From Lacrimispora sp. 210928-DFI.3.58 (GTDB taxonomy: Bacteria; Bacillota; Clostridia; Lachnospirales; Lachnospiraceae): a DNA stretch of 64,000 nt. The notes under the pieces are model-generated. The model had not been told where the DNA came from. It saw nothing but the letters and a program-made list of their open reading frames with translations, and did no database searches. This document shows positions 42,116 to 49,781 of the stretch, piece after piece. Location: positions 14,757 to 78,756 of the forward strand of contig NZ_JAJCIC010000023.1 of NCBI RefSeq assembly GCF_020554865.1, in the 5' to 3' direction. The first letter of the stretch is position 1; the number at the start of each line of letters is the position of its first letter. A program made the position numbers and the translations under genes.

Positions 42116-42397
42116 CTACAGCAGTTCCCGTTCTTCCTGTACAATCTCCGTTTTCCGTGTTTTCCTCCACAAAACGCACGATCTCATCCATCAGGCTGTC
42201 CGCCTGGGCGCTATGAGGAACGATGGCCGCCGTGCCGATCACGATGGATTGATGAATATCCTGATCTTCCACCTCGGCCGCTGATACCTGGAATTTATTC
42301 CGCAGCTTTGCCAGAAGACTTTTTACGATCATTCGCTTTTCTTTCAGGGAATGAACCCAGGGGCGTATAATTTTAGTTTTAAGACTGCTATTTTCAT
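42116..42397 (-). pseudogene. ylxP: ylxP (DUF503) with two frameshifts
   Basis: The frame opens at ATG 42397 after GAGGAG and reads MKIAVLKLKLYAP, as YlxP proteins do. The continuation WVHSLKEKRMIVKSLLAKLR is in another frame, reached by one missing base in a C-run near 42360. After RFVEENTE a second shift is needed to reach EIVQEERELL and the stop at 42116. YlxP is a small core protein usually near infB-rbfA. Here it is a decayed copy among accessory genes; sequencing error is possible but two shifts argue for decay. Confidence 0.75.
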
Positions 42398-42419
42398 TAA
42401 CTCTCCTCTTACACATGAA

Positions 42420-43043
42420 TCAAAGTGTTTCTAAATTCATTTGCCCTACAAAGCAATCTAACTCTTTAAAATGTTCCTCTTTTGATGACGCATACAACAG
42501 CTGATCTCCACCCAGAACACAAACTACCTCATCCCCATGATTTCCATAAAACGAAATGGGAATCCACTGACGCAGCTCATAGGGCTTTTTCATATAGTTT
42601 GCCGTTATCTGTGAAATCCCGTCACCATCCAGATAATAAATGTCTTCACTGTTAAATGGAAGCCCCCAGCTGGCTGCCTGAAAGTTTGCCATTGCCAGCA
42701 AAAAATCATAGAGCGTTTCGCATTCCAGCTTGAAGGTTTTCTCATCCAAAGCACAATATACTGGCGGATTAGGGTTTGTAATATCACACTTTTTGAACGC
42801 CCACTGCGCCACATACTGATTTTCCACATAAAAAATCAGATACGCTCCGGCATCGATTAATTTCCCCGGTTCCACCAGGCGGTTCTGCTGCTGATTCAAA
42901 GGAACATACCTTCCCAGCTGCAGATAATATTGTTTCAAAATTTCCGACAGACCGCCGTACTTTTTATATGCGGCATCCACCTCTTCCTGCGAAAATCCGT
43001 TATCTGCATGAATGGCAAATAATTCTCTTATTTCTTCAAACAT
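42420..43043 (-). CDS. SMI1/KNR4-like protein (207 aa)
   Basis: A second SUKH-like protein: AAYKKYGGLSEILKQYYLQL, then LIDAGAYLIFYVENQYVAQW, the arrangement of the long SMI1/KNR4 type. AAGGAG precedes the ATG. The stop of the upstream gene touches its ribosome binding site, so the pair is co-translated. Likely an immunity protein by family; no toxin is visible. Confidence 0.75.
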   Translation of the reverse strand: MFEEIRELFAIHADNGFSQEEVDAAYKKYGGLSEILKQYYLQLGRYVPLNQQQNRLVEPGKLIDAGAYLIFYVENQYVAQWAFKKCDITNPNPPVYCALDEKTFKLECETLYDFLLAMANFQAASWGLPFNSEDIYYLDGDGISQITANYMKKPYELRQWIPISFYGNHGDEVVCVLGGDQLLYASSKEEHFKELDCFVGQMNLETL

Positions 43044-43646
43044 CTATTCCGTCTCCTTATCATACGTCACGCCTCTCTCTGAAAACATCGCCTCAAAGAT
43101 TTCCTGTGTCTCCTCGCTCATTTTCCGGACACTGGAACTGATGGAGATCACCTTCGGGCTTCCATCCTTATCCAGCATCATGGCTTTTTGCTTTGCTTTT
43201 GTTGGTCCGAACATAAGCTGGGGCAGCTTTTCCTTTGGGATCGGGCGCAGCTCAATGGAAGAACCATGGGCGCTGACGGCCGCCGTCTCGGAACAGCAGT
43301 TAAAGGGACGCTGGTGACACTTATGCGGTTTTATCGGGGCATTTTTATAAAATTCCCTCCAGTTCCAGTCCTTCTCCTCCGGAACCAACGCTCCGCAGAG
43401 GCTCCCAACCTCCCGGATCAGATACTCATATGCCGGTTCGATTTTCTCTACCGGCAGCCGAGCCAGAACGCATAAGGTTCCGCCGCTCACCGTGACCGGG
43501 TAAATGATATCTCCTTCCTTCACACTTTTTATGGAAGGCATCTTTGTGTGGATGCTGCCGAATATCACGGATATAGGGCCGTTGTCCTTTTCTTTTTTCA
43601 ATTTCCCGACCTGCTCCTTCGGCCAATAGGTAATGAATCCTGCCAT
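43044..43646 (-). CDS. Unrecognised protein (200 aa), possibly PUA/EVE-like N-terminus
   Basis: The N-terminal half, AGFITYWPKEQVGKL then VKEGDIIYPVTVSGGTLCVL, suggests a small beta-barrel of the PUA/EVE kind, which binds modified bases or RNA. The C-terminus is lysine-rich. Assignment is by general pattern only. It is directly upstream of the SUKH-like gene. Confidence 0.6.
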   Translation of the reverse strand: MAGFITYWPKEQVGKLKKEKDNGPISVIFGSIHTKMPSIKSVKEGDIIYPVTVSGGTLCVLARLPVEKIEPAYEYLIREVGSLCGALVPEEKDWNWREFYKNAPIKPHKCHQRPFNCCSETAAVSAHGSSIELRPIPKEKLPQLMFGPTKAKQKAMMLDKDGSPKVISISSSVRKMSEETQEIFEAMFSERGVTYDKETE

Positions 43647-43738
43647 GGCTCACTGCTCCTTTATTCGTCTGTTTCAGATGGTTCCTGTATAGGTAGTTTT
43701 CACTTGTGTGTCATTTATTTTTCGATAAACTGGAAATT

Positions 43739-44119
43739 TTACAGCAAGTTTTTATCTGTGGGATGTTTCTCAAACCATTGTTTTAACCACATCTTATTTC
43801 CAAGACCATTTATACTTTTATCATGCGTAGAAATGTATACGATTTCTTTCAAGGCATTTGCTCTACACCTGTCATCATAATTCATTACTTCTAAAATATG
43901 ATGTGCAACCCAGCGACGGACAGTTGCTTTCTCATGGAACAACAACTGATAAAAATCTGGTTTCATTTCTGGATGTTTGCTATCAATTTCAGAAGCTATT
44001 GCTCTAAGTCGGTCAGCTAATTTATTATTTTCTTTTACTTTTTTCCTATTATCAAGACCTGTTTCCTTGATATCATCTATTGCTTGAACCGCTGCTACAT
44101 ACTCTAAAATCAAATCCAT
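43739..44119 (-). CDS. HEAT-repeat-like small protein (126 aa)
   Basis: Paired helices with KATVRRWVAHHILEVMNYDD, then ALKEIVYISTHDKSINGLGN and MWLKQWFEKHP, recall DUF2019-type immunity-like helical proteins. It starts at the ATG 44119, which I accept although the ribosome binding site is weak (AATATGG region). Confidence 0.55.
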   Translation of the reverse strand: MDLILEYVAAVQAIDDIKETGLDNRKKVKENNKLADRLRAIASEIDSKHPEMKPDFYQLLFHEKATVRRWVAHHILEVMNYDDRCRANALKEIVYISTHDKSINGLGNKMWLKQWFEKHPTDKNLL

Positions 44120-44179
44120 ATTTCAATCACCACTTCGTCAAATTCTGATTTTTTCTCTTGCCCCTCATCATTCCATTTA

Positions 44180-44482
44180 TCATGAACCTTCTTCCGGCAA
44201 TCCATCCTGAAGCAGTTCATTATATTTGCTGTTATAATATTCCGTTTCTTTTTTCTTACGCCAGACATTGATCTCGCTGGAAATCGCCAGCATCTCATCT
44301 ACGATTTCCTCCGCGTTCTCAGGCTTTGCCAGATTCAAATAAGAAGTCATCCGGCACATTGCTTTTTCTCCGCCAAGCCCCTTTGCAATCGCATCACCAA
44401 ATTCTTCCGGATATCCCATACTTCGCAGCGTATCAAAAAGTTGCCTGTAAGCGGATACCCAGCGTTCTTTCTTTTGATCCAT
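44180..44482 (-). CDS. Unrecognised small protein (100 aa)
   Basis: Function not recognised. Start chosen at ATG 44482 (MDQKKERWVSAYRQLF) with GAGAAG upstream. A helical protein with GYPEEFGDAIAKGLGGEKAM, resembling small immunity-like proteins of Lachnospiraceae polymorphic loci. Confidence 0.6.
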   Translation of the reverse strand: MDQKKERWVSAYRQLFDTLRSMGYPEEFGDAIAKGLGGEKAMCRMTSYLNLAKPENAEEIVDEMLAISSEINVWRKKKETEYYNSKYNELLQDGLPEEGS

Positions 44483-44517
44483 GGTTTTCTTCTCTATAGT
44501 ATTTTTCACAAACCGCT

Positions 44518-44808
44518 TTATTCCACCTTAGAAAAAGCCCTGCAATACACATCTTCCTGCTCTTTTAAATGTGTTATATATCCAATTGGAATCTGATTCG
44601 CTGTTGCTTCCATAATTTTTCTTGCCCCTTCTTCTCCAAAGGCGCCACAAAGTTCGATGCAGTCCACGCCTTCTCGCTGCAATTCACGTGCTGCATTCAT
44701 GGCGGTCTCCATATCTGCAACGCCAATGATCTGAGCCATACCATTATGAATTTCTGCTCTGTCCGTTTTGTCGTCAAACTGTCCCATAATCAAAAATGCA
44801 AATCTCAT
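44518..44808 (-). CDS. DUF6506-like protein (96 aa)
   Basis: Start taken at ATG 44808 after GGAGGG. The product MRFAFLIMGQFDDKTDRAEI, with ELQREGVDCIELCGAFGEEG and IPIGYITHLKEQ, matches a conserved small Firmicutes family (DUF6506) of unknown function. It is a tidy alpha/beta protein of the family's usual length. Confidence 0.75.
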   Translation of the reverse strand: MRFAFLIMGQFDDKTDRAEIHNGMAQIIGVADMETAMNAARELQREGVDCIELCGAFGEEGARKIMEATANQIPIGYITHLKEQEDVYCRAFSKVE

Positions 44809-44939
44809 ATTTCCCTCCAAATTTCCACAATACTATTTTCAAGTCAGCATATCCCGATATCCCGCTGGCTCAATTATACTGTATTGCCAGAAAAAATGGA
44901 ATCCCGTTTCCAATATGCATTAAAGATCTGCCACAACAG

Positions 44940-44985
44940 AAAAAAGCCCAGAGCGAGCAGTTTTACACTGCAGCCCGCTCTGGGC
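44940..44985 (-). terminator. Terminator of hsp20
   Basis: On the minus strand GCCCAGAGCG pairs with CGCTCTGGGC through a long stem and is followed by TTTTTTC, 34 bases after the hsp20 stop. Confidence 0.9.
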
Positions 44986-45018
44986 GATATCCTTTTATGC
45001 TATTATCAAGAGGTGCCG

Positions 45019-45495
45019 TTATCCCTCAATGGCAATGTATTTCTTTTCTTCGACTTCCGGCTTTTTTGCCTCTGCCTTCGGAATGCTCAGCTTCAATACG
45101 CCGCTTTCATACTTCGCGTGGATATCCTCCTGTTTCATGTCCTCACCGACATAGAAGGAACGGCTCATGCTGCCCGCGTAACGCTCCCGGCGGACAAACT
45201 TGCCTGTTTCCTTTTCCTTCTCGTCCTTATCAAGCCCCTTCGCGGCGCTGACCACAAGATAACCGTCCTTCAGTTCCAGAGAAATCTCATCCTTCTTGAA
45301 GCCAGGCAGGTCAATATCTACCTCATAATGGTCGTCGTGTTCCTGTACATCTGTCCTCATCATCTGCGCTGCATGGCGTCCGTACAGTTTCCGCTCCGCC
45401 TTGCGCATCGCTTTATCATCGAATGACGGGAAATCAAAAAAGTCATCAAAGAAATCATCAAATAAGTTCTCTCCAAAAATGCTCGGTACCATCAT
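45019..45495 (-). CDS. Hsp20/alpha-crystallin family small heat-shock protein
   Basis: A 158-residue small heat-shock protein that holds unfolding proteins for refolding. The N-terminal region is Phe/Asp-rich (FGENLFDDFFDDFFDF). The alpha-crystallin domain follows with YEVDIDLPGFKKDEISLEL and GVLKLSIPKAE. AAAAGGAG precedes the ATG. Its promoter carries a CIRCE operator, so it is under HrcA control. Presence within an accessory region is notable. Confidence 0.95.
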   Translation of the reverse strand: MMVPSIFGENLFDDFFDDFFDFPSFDDKAMRKAERKLYGRHAAQMMRTDVQEHDDHYEVDIDLPGFKKDEISLELKDGYLVVSAAKGLDKDEKEKETGKFVRRERYAGSMSRSFYVGEDMKQEDIHAKYESGVLKLSIPKAEAKKPEVEEKKYIAIEG

Positions 45496-45621
45496 AAATC
45501 ATCGCTCCTTTTCCTTATGAAAAATAATTTATTAATCGGAACTGGGGATGATTGGGAAGAAACCGGAACCTTTTATTCGCTTTATCGGTTCCATTCTTTC
45601 CTTCTCCTTTGTTCTGTCTGT

Positions 45622-45663
45622 GTTATACCACTTTTGTTAGCACTCGTCAATAGTGAGTGCTAA
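45622..45663 (-). promoter_or_regulatory. hsp20 promoter with CIRCE operator
   Basis: TTAGCACTC-N9-GAGTGCTAA (45637-45663) is a perfect CIRCE element, the HrcA binding site. It overlaps the -35 TTGACG (45645-45650); the -10 TATAAC is at 45622-45627, 17 bases away, all on the minus strand. Confidence 0.95.
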
Positions 45664-45772
45664 TATTTTTGTGAATTTTTTGTGTCCACTTTTTTATGTC
45701 CATCCAGTATTTCCATGTCAAATGTACGAGGTTCCTGAATTCCTGCGATCAACTTCCGATCAGTGGGTGAAT

Positions 45773-46147
45773 TCAAGTGTCTTCTTTAGCAGCAAACGTT
45801 TCCACTTCTTTGACCGTCAGTTCAGTAACTACAGCGATTTCTTCAAATGTGTATTTACCTAATTGAAGCATTCTCTTAGCTGCTGCTATTTTTTCAGCCA
45901 TTTTTGCACTTGCTGCCGCCTGTTTAGCCGCCCTTTCGTTCATAACCTGAATCGCCACACACATACGTCAAGCATCTCCTCATTCTCATCCATTATCAGC
46001 TTTGCATTGACACAACGGTTTCATACATCGGCTTCCTTGCGACCTAATTTTTTAAATTTCTTATCAGAGTTCAATAGAGCTTCCAGTTTATCCGCATTAT
46101 TAGAATATTTGATAAAAGACAAAACATTTTTCAGCGTCATATTAGAT
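45773..46147 (-). pseudogene. Rpn-family nuclease/transposase remnant (C-terminal part)
   Basis: On the minus strand the frame MTLKNVLSFIKYSNNADKLE and KKFKKLGRKEADV is interrupted by a stop, then VNAKLIMDENEEMLDVCVAI and MNERAAKQAAASAKMAEKIA follow, ending KYTFEEIAVVTELTVKEVE. This is the usual C-terminal half of Rpn-type PD-(D/E)xK nucleases of Lachnospiraceae. The N-terminal catalytic part is missing. The last 63 codons still form an open frame (45773-45964). Confidence 0.7.
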
Positions 46148-46159
46148 TTATCAAAATCT

Positions 46160-46696
46160 TCATCCGGAATTGCCTCCAATACAATAAAGGGAATTGTCCT
46201 GGCTATCCTCGTAAAGCATAGTGGCCGTATTCAGATATTTACGATATGCTTCTATCGTTAAACTCTCTCTTGCTTCTGACAGCAGGTGCAAAAACCATTC
46301 TGGATCCTGATCCAGCTTTTTGAGAATTGCATCATGCTCCCCGTCCTGTACCTGATGACTCTCATAACGGGTAATTGTCTTTCTATCCCAGCCAAGAAGC
46401 AGGCAAAGATCGCTTTGGCTGATACCATACTTTTCACGAATGCCACTGATCTGTTTTGAAGTTAGAAGCCCCTTCTGTTTCCTATAGGCATCTTTCATAG
46501 CAATATCATTTCTGATAATCATACCTTCTTCCATATACAGTTCTTCTGCCGCATCGCAATAAAAATATGTAGCTTCATACTCCACTGGTATGTCTTTAAA
46601 GCAGATATTCTCCATCACACAAACGGTTTTCACTTCATGTTCTTCCATACAGCATGTACATAAACGCTTTTCGCTGTGAATCACTTTCAAATTCAT
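46160..46696 (-). CDS. MqsA-like zinc/HTH antitoxin (178 aa)
   Basis: Start at ATG 46696, seven bases after GGAGG. The N-terminus has CTCCMEEHEVKTVCV with a paired-cysteine zinc site; the middle is a helix-turn-helix, KYGISQSDLCLLLGWDRKTI. This is the YgiT/MqsA-type layout. The C-terminus runs directly into the Rpn remnant and ends with an atypical GGNSG, so an insertion or deletion probably removed the normal end. No MqsR-like or Panacea partner is visible. Confidence 0.72.
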   Translation of the reverse strand: MNLKVIHSEKRLCTCCMEEHEVKTVCVMENICFKDIPVEYEATYFYCDAAEELYMEEGMIIRNDIAMKDAYRKQKGLLTSKQISGIREKYGISQSDLCLLLGWDRKTITRYESHQVQDGEHDAILKKLDQDPEWFLHLLSEARESLTIEAYRKYLNTATMLYEDSQDNSLYCIGGNSG

Positions 46697-46823
46697 GAAA
46701 CTGCCTCCCACTCTTCTACTGCGCCAATCCGTCTGCTGACAAATTTCTTCACAACCAGTGTTATCTGAATAATAGAAATCCCGCTTCTTATCAGATATAG
46801 CACCTTTTCCTGTTTTGATTCAG

Positions 46824-47657
46824 CTATTTCCTCAAATATTTCAGGTACACTGTAATTTTATGCTTCTCCAGTTCCATCGCCAGCTTTTCCAAATTTTCAT
46901 TTTTCCAGTTTTCTGGCCATCCATCAAAAACTTCCATGATATCCACACCTGGGTTGTCCGATTCAATACATAATTTTGATGACAGGAACAGAAGATTATC
47001 GCAAATCAAACCGTCTGTACTGACCGCTCTCCCGGATTTGCCGCCCAACAAAGTATCGAGAATCCGCGCCTTAGCATAACGAATTTCTCTCTCCTGTATG
47101 GCCTGTTCCATAGTAATCTTCCCTTTGTATATCTGGTAAAGCAGCTCCAGATTACAACAGTGTGCCGCATATCGGATAACTGATCCGTCATAAAAAGCGG
47201 TAATCCTGTGGGATGCTGATGTGTGGTGCATTTCCTTTGGTTTTATATCCCAATTATGTACCAGCCATCGAAAGAATGCAACAGAATAATAAAAGCCATT
47301 CTGTTTTAAATCTAAGGAGCGGATCCGTGACAACGGTTTTAATCCCCGTTCATAGGCCCGCTTCGCATTGACGCTCATGCTCCGGCCAATATAGCCGTTT
47401 CCTTTAGATACTGCCTTTTCAACAGTCCGTGCTTTCAACACATCGTAGGCTTCCCGCATGGTAAGGCCAAGGAAATTCTTTTTCCCAGCACCAAGGTACA
47501 GGTTTACATGATTTTTCGAAAATGTGATTCTTGCCGACGGCCGCTTATGAATTCTTGCATAATCATAGAGAAGCCCGATCAGCATCCCTTTTGTGATTTT
47601 CGATTTTTTCAAATAACTTCTCCCATAGACTTCATGCCATCGGAAAATATATCCCAA
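46824..47657 (-). CDS. Unrecognised protein coupled to a PPP phosphatase (277 aa)
   Basis: Function not recognised. It opens with TTG, eight bases after GAGGAAG, directly at the stop of the phosphatase gene. It is basic in the N-terminal half (SYLKKSKITKGMLIGLLYDY; NAKRAYERGLKPLSRIRSLD) and may bind nucleic acid. The C-terminus has IMEVFDGWPENWKNENLEKL. The tight pairing suggests a shared process with the phosphatase. Confidence 0.65.
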   Translation of the reverse strand: MGYIFRWHEVYGRSYLKKSKITKGMLIGLLYDYARIHKRPSARITFSKNHVNLYLGAGKKNFLGLTMREAYDVLKARTVEKAVSKGNGYIGRSMSVNAKRAYERGLKPLSRIRSLDLKQNGFYYSVAFFRWLVHNWDIKPKEMHHTSASHRITAFYDGSVIRYAAHCCNLELLYQIYKGKITMEQAIQEREIRYAKARILDTLLGGKSGRAVSTDGLICDNLLFLSSKLCIESDNPGVDIMEVFDGWPENWKNENLEKLAMELEKHKITVYLKYLRK

Positions 47658-48365
47658 CTACATTTCTTCCTCTTTATTCCAGAATACAGATTCCAGCCAG
47701 TATTTTCCATCTTCGATAACCATTGCCGTCAACTTATAGCCAAATACGCAGCCTGTGTCAATGCAAATTAATCCAGTTTCTGGAAGCGGCATCCACTTAT
47801 GTTCCGGTAAAATCTCCGTAGTTTCTTCATCTCCGGCATACCAGGTCACATCCTCAATGGGTGTATGGCCGACAATCGCCAACTTCCCATAGTAATCGTT
47901 CCGCTCGATTCTTGTTCTGTCCCACATCAAAACTTCTGGCAGATTTTGTGCAATCTCTTCACTGTCAAGGCCTGCGTGACAGCATTGAAAACGGTCTTCT
48001 TCATAAGTCAGGACGGTATGCTGCTTAAACCAGTCTGCATGACGAAAAATATGGGTGCCATGTTTATAGAAAGACCGTATCGTCTTGTTTCCGCCGTTAC
48101 TTTTCCATAATGGAGTGTCACCCGGCCATAAAGCTGCATTCAGCATCATGTCTTCGTGATTTCCTCGGATAATGATACAACGATCCCCTGTTTCTGCTTT
48201 CAGATGCCGGAAGAAGTCAAATACTTCATAGGACTGTCCGCCCCGATCCATCAAATCGCCAAGGCTGATGAGCCTGTCTGATTTTTTTTCAAACTTCACT
48301 TTATCCAGTAATTTCACCAATTCCTGATAACAGCCGTGAATATCGCCAATAATAATCGTTCTCAT
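47658..48365 (-). CDS. PPP-family (bacterial PrpA/PrpE-like) metallophosphatase
   Basis: A 235-residue phosphoesterase with the PPP motifs IIIGDIHGCYQELVKLL, LGDLMDRGG, IRGNHEDMM and IVGHTPIEDV; the metal ligands are complete. Family members dephosphorylate proteins or cleave diadenosine tetraphosphate. Start chosen at ATG 48365 (MRTIIIGD), eight bases after GGGGAG. It is co-transcribed with an unrecognised protein. Confidence 0.88.
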   Translation of the reverse strand: MRTIIIGDIHGCYQELVKLLDKVKFEKKSDRLISLGDLMDRGGQSYEVFDFFRHLKAETGDRCIIIRGNHEDMMLNAALWPGDTPLWKSNGGNKTIRSFYKHGTHIFRHADWFKQHTVLTYEEDRFQCCHAGLDSEEIAQNLPEVLMWDRTRIERNDYYGKLAIVGHTPIEDVTWYAGDEETTEILPEHKWMPLPETGLICIDTGCVFGYKLTAMVIEDGKYWLESVFWNKEEEM

Positions 48366-48437
48366 CGCATACACTCCCCTGCTATGATGTCCTTATATTT
48401 TACCACGGCATATCTGCTGTGTCATTGGACTGGTGGT

Positions 48438-48794
48438 TTAATCGTTGGAATTTTCCGGCACATTTTCTTCTTTTTCCTGCAGTTCTAAAAGCTGATCCAA
48501 TTGCTTTTCTGCACATTCTCTATATGTTGGTTTCAATTTGCGATATTTTTCCAGAATAGCATCATCGATTAAGCAATCAAGAAAACTGTCATCCTTTTTC
48601 TCATCATCTTCCAGCATTTCTTTATCAATATGAAAAATAGCAGCAACTGTATTTATCAATCTGGGGGTAGCCACAGTTCGCCCCTGTTCTATATTTGTAT
48701 ACGTGCTGCGGCTGACTCCTAGCTTCTCTGCAAATTCAATCTGTGACAGCTTATAGTGTGTTCTTATCATTTTCAATTTTTCTGCAGTTACCAT
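48438..48794 (-). CDS. XRE-family regulator (118 aa)
   Basis: A standard helix-turn-helix, YKLSQIEFAEKLGVSRSTYT, with IEQGRTVATPRLINTVAAIF. The C-terminus is acidic and helical. GGGAGG precedes the ATG. It is divergent from the plus-strand gene at 48986 and may control it. Confidence 0.85.
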   Translation of the reverse strand: MVTAEKLKMIRTHYKLSQIEFAEKLGVSRSTYTNIEQGRTVATPRLINTVAAIFHIDKEMLEDDEKKDDSFLDCLIDDAILEKYRKLKPTYRECAEKQLDQLLELQEKEENVPENSND

Positions 48795-48895
48795 ATTTGT
48801 ATTGCCTCCCTCGTTCTTTCTAATTTATATTATCATTATTTCTGCAAATGGTCAAACAAAATGTTTAAAATTAACTATTTATTAGTATTTTTTGC

Positions 48896-48924
48896 TTGAT
48901 TTCATGTATATCGTATAGTATACT
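48896..48924 (+). promoter_or_regulatory. Promoter of the gene at 48986
   Basis: TTGATT (48896-48901) and TATACT (48919-48924) with 17 bases between. The -10 region contains the alternating GTATAGTATACTA, a possible operator. Confidence 0.6.
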
Positions 48925-48985
48925 ATGTTTATAGATAACTCTATTTTGAAACTATTTTACTAAAACCGCAGAAAGGAAAATACAT

Positions 48986-49633
48986 ATGGCTAAAAGCAAT
49001 AACCATCTACCAGAAGAACTGTTTGATATCTCCTGTCCCTACCGCGAATATGTAATGGCATCCACCATTCTTTCTGCGAAATTTGTATATCTATTGCAAA
49101 TCGTAGAAAATACACTTAGATATAACTCCTATGTCCATGAATTGGCTGCTAAAGTCCGTTGCAATAGCAATAACTATAAGCGTTCAATATTGAAAACTGC
49201 CTCAGCCGACACAGGATTGCCACTGGATGTTCTTCTCCATTGCTCTGCATTTTACAGCAAGATTGATTTACAAATATCAGCAGCCAGTATTGAAAAGAAA
49301 ATATCCATCTGGAATAACTGTATGATAAAAGCTATGGAAAGCAAGAAACAGATGCCAAATAATTTCATTCTGGCTCCAGCTATCCCATTAGCTAAAAAAG
49401 AACTTCTTGTAGAATTGGATGACGAACAAATTGTATCGGAACTTTTAGATTACGCTGATGAGATTCAGGCATGGCTGGATATCCACTTTGCTGATGAATA
49501 CGATGAGTACTCTGATGACGAAAAATTTATGGATATTGTATGTATTATGGTTGATCTGGAATTTATGGCAAATTGCATTAAAGAAACACCGTTATACCTT
49601 GGGAATCAGGAACGCTGTTTCAAGTTAGACTAA
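48986..49633 (+). CDS. Unrecognised protein (215 aa)
   Basis: Function not recognised. AAAGGAAA precedes the ATG. Probably helical, with HCSAFYSKIDLQISAASIEK and an acidic DEYDEYSDDEKFMDIVCIMV. It faces an XRE gene across a shared promoter region. A hairpin (GGCGAAGA/TCTTCGCC, 49683-49703) may end the transcript. Confidence 0.65.
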   Translation: MAKSNNHLPEELFDISCPYREYVMASTILSAKFVYLLQIVENTLRYNSYVHELAAKVRCNSNNYKRSILKTASADTGLPLDVLLHCSAFYSKIDLQISAASIEKKISIWNNCMIKAMESKKQMPNNFILAPAIPLAKKELLVELDDEQIVSELLDYADEIQAWLDIHFADEYDEYSDDEKFMDIVCIMVDLEFMANCIKETPLYLGNQERCFKLD

Positions 49634-49781
49634 ACCTTGAAAATTGAAAAATAGTATTTTGATGGAGAAATGCAGAATTAGAGGCGAAGATTATTTCTTC
49701 GCCCCTTATATTCCTTCCTATCATGCTGATATCATCTGTTGTCAATTTTTCAAATAGAACTATGTGCCACGCTCCACTAAA

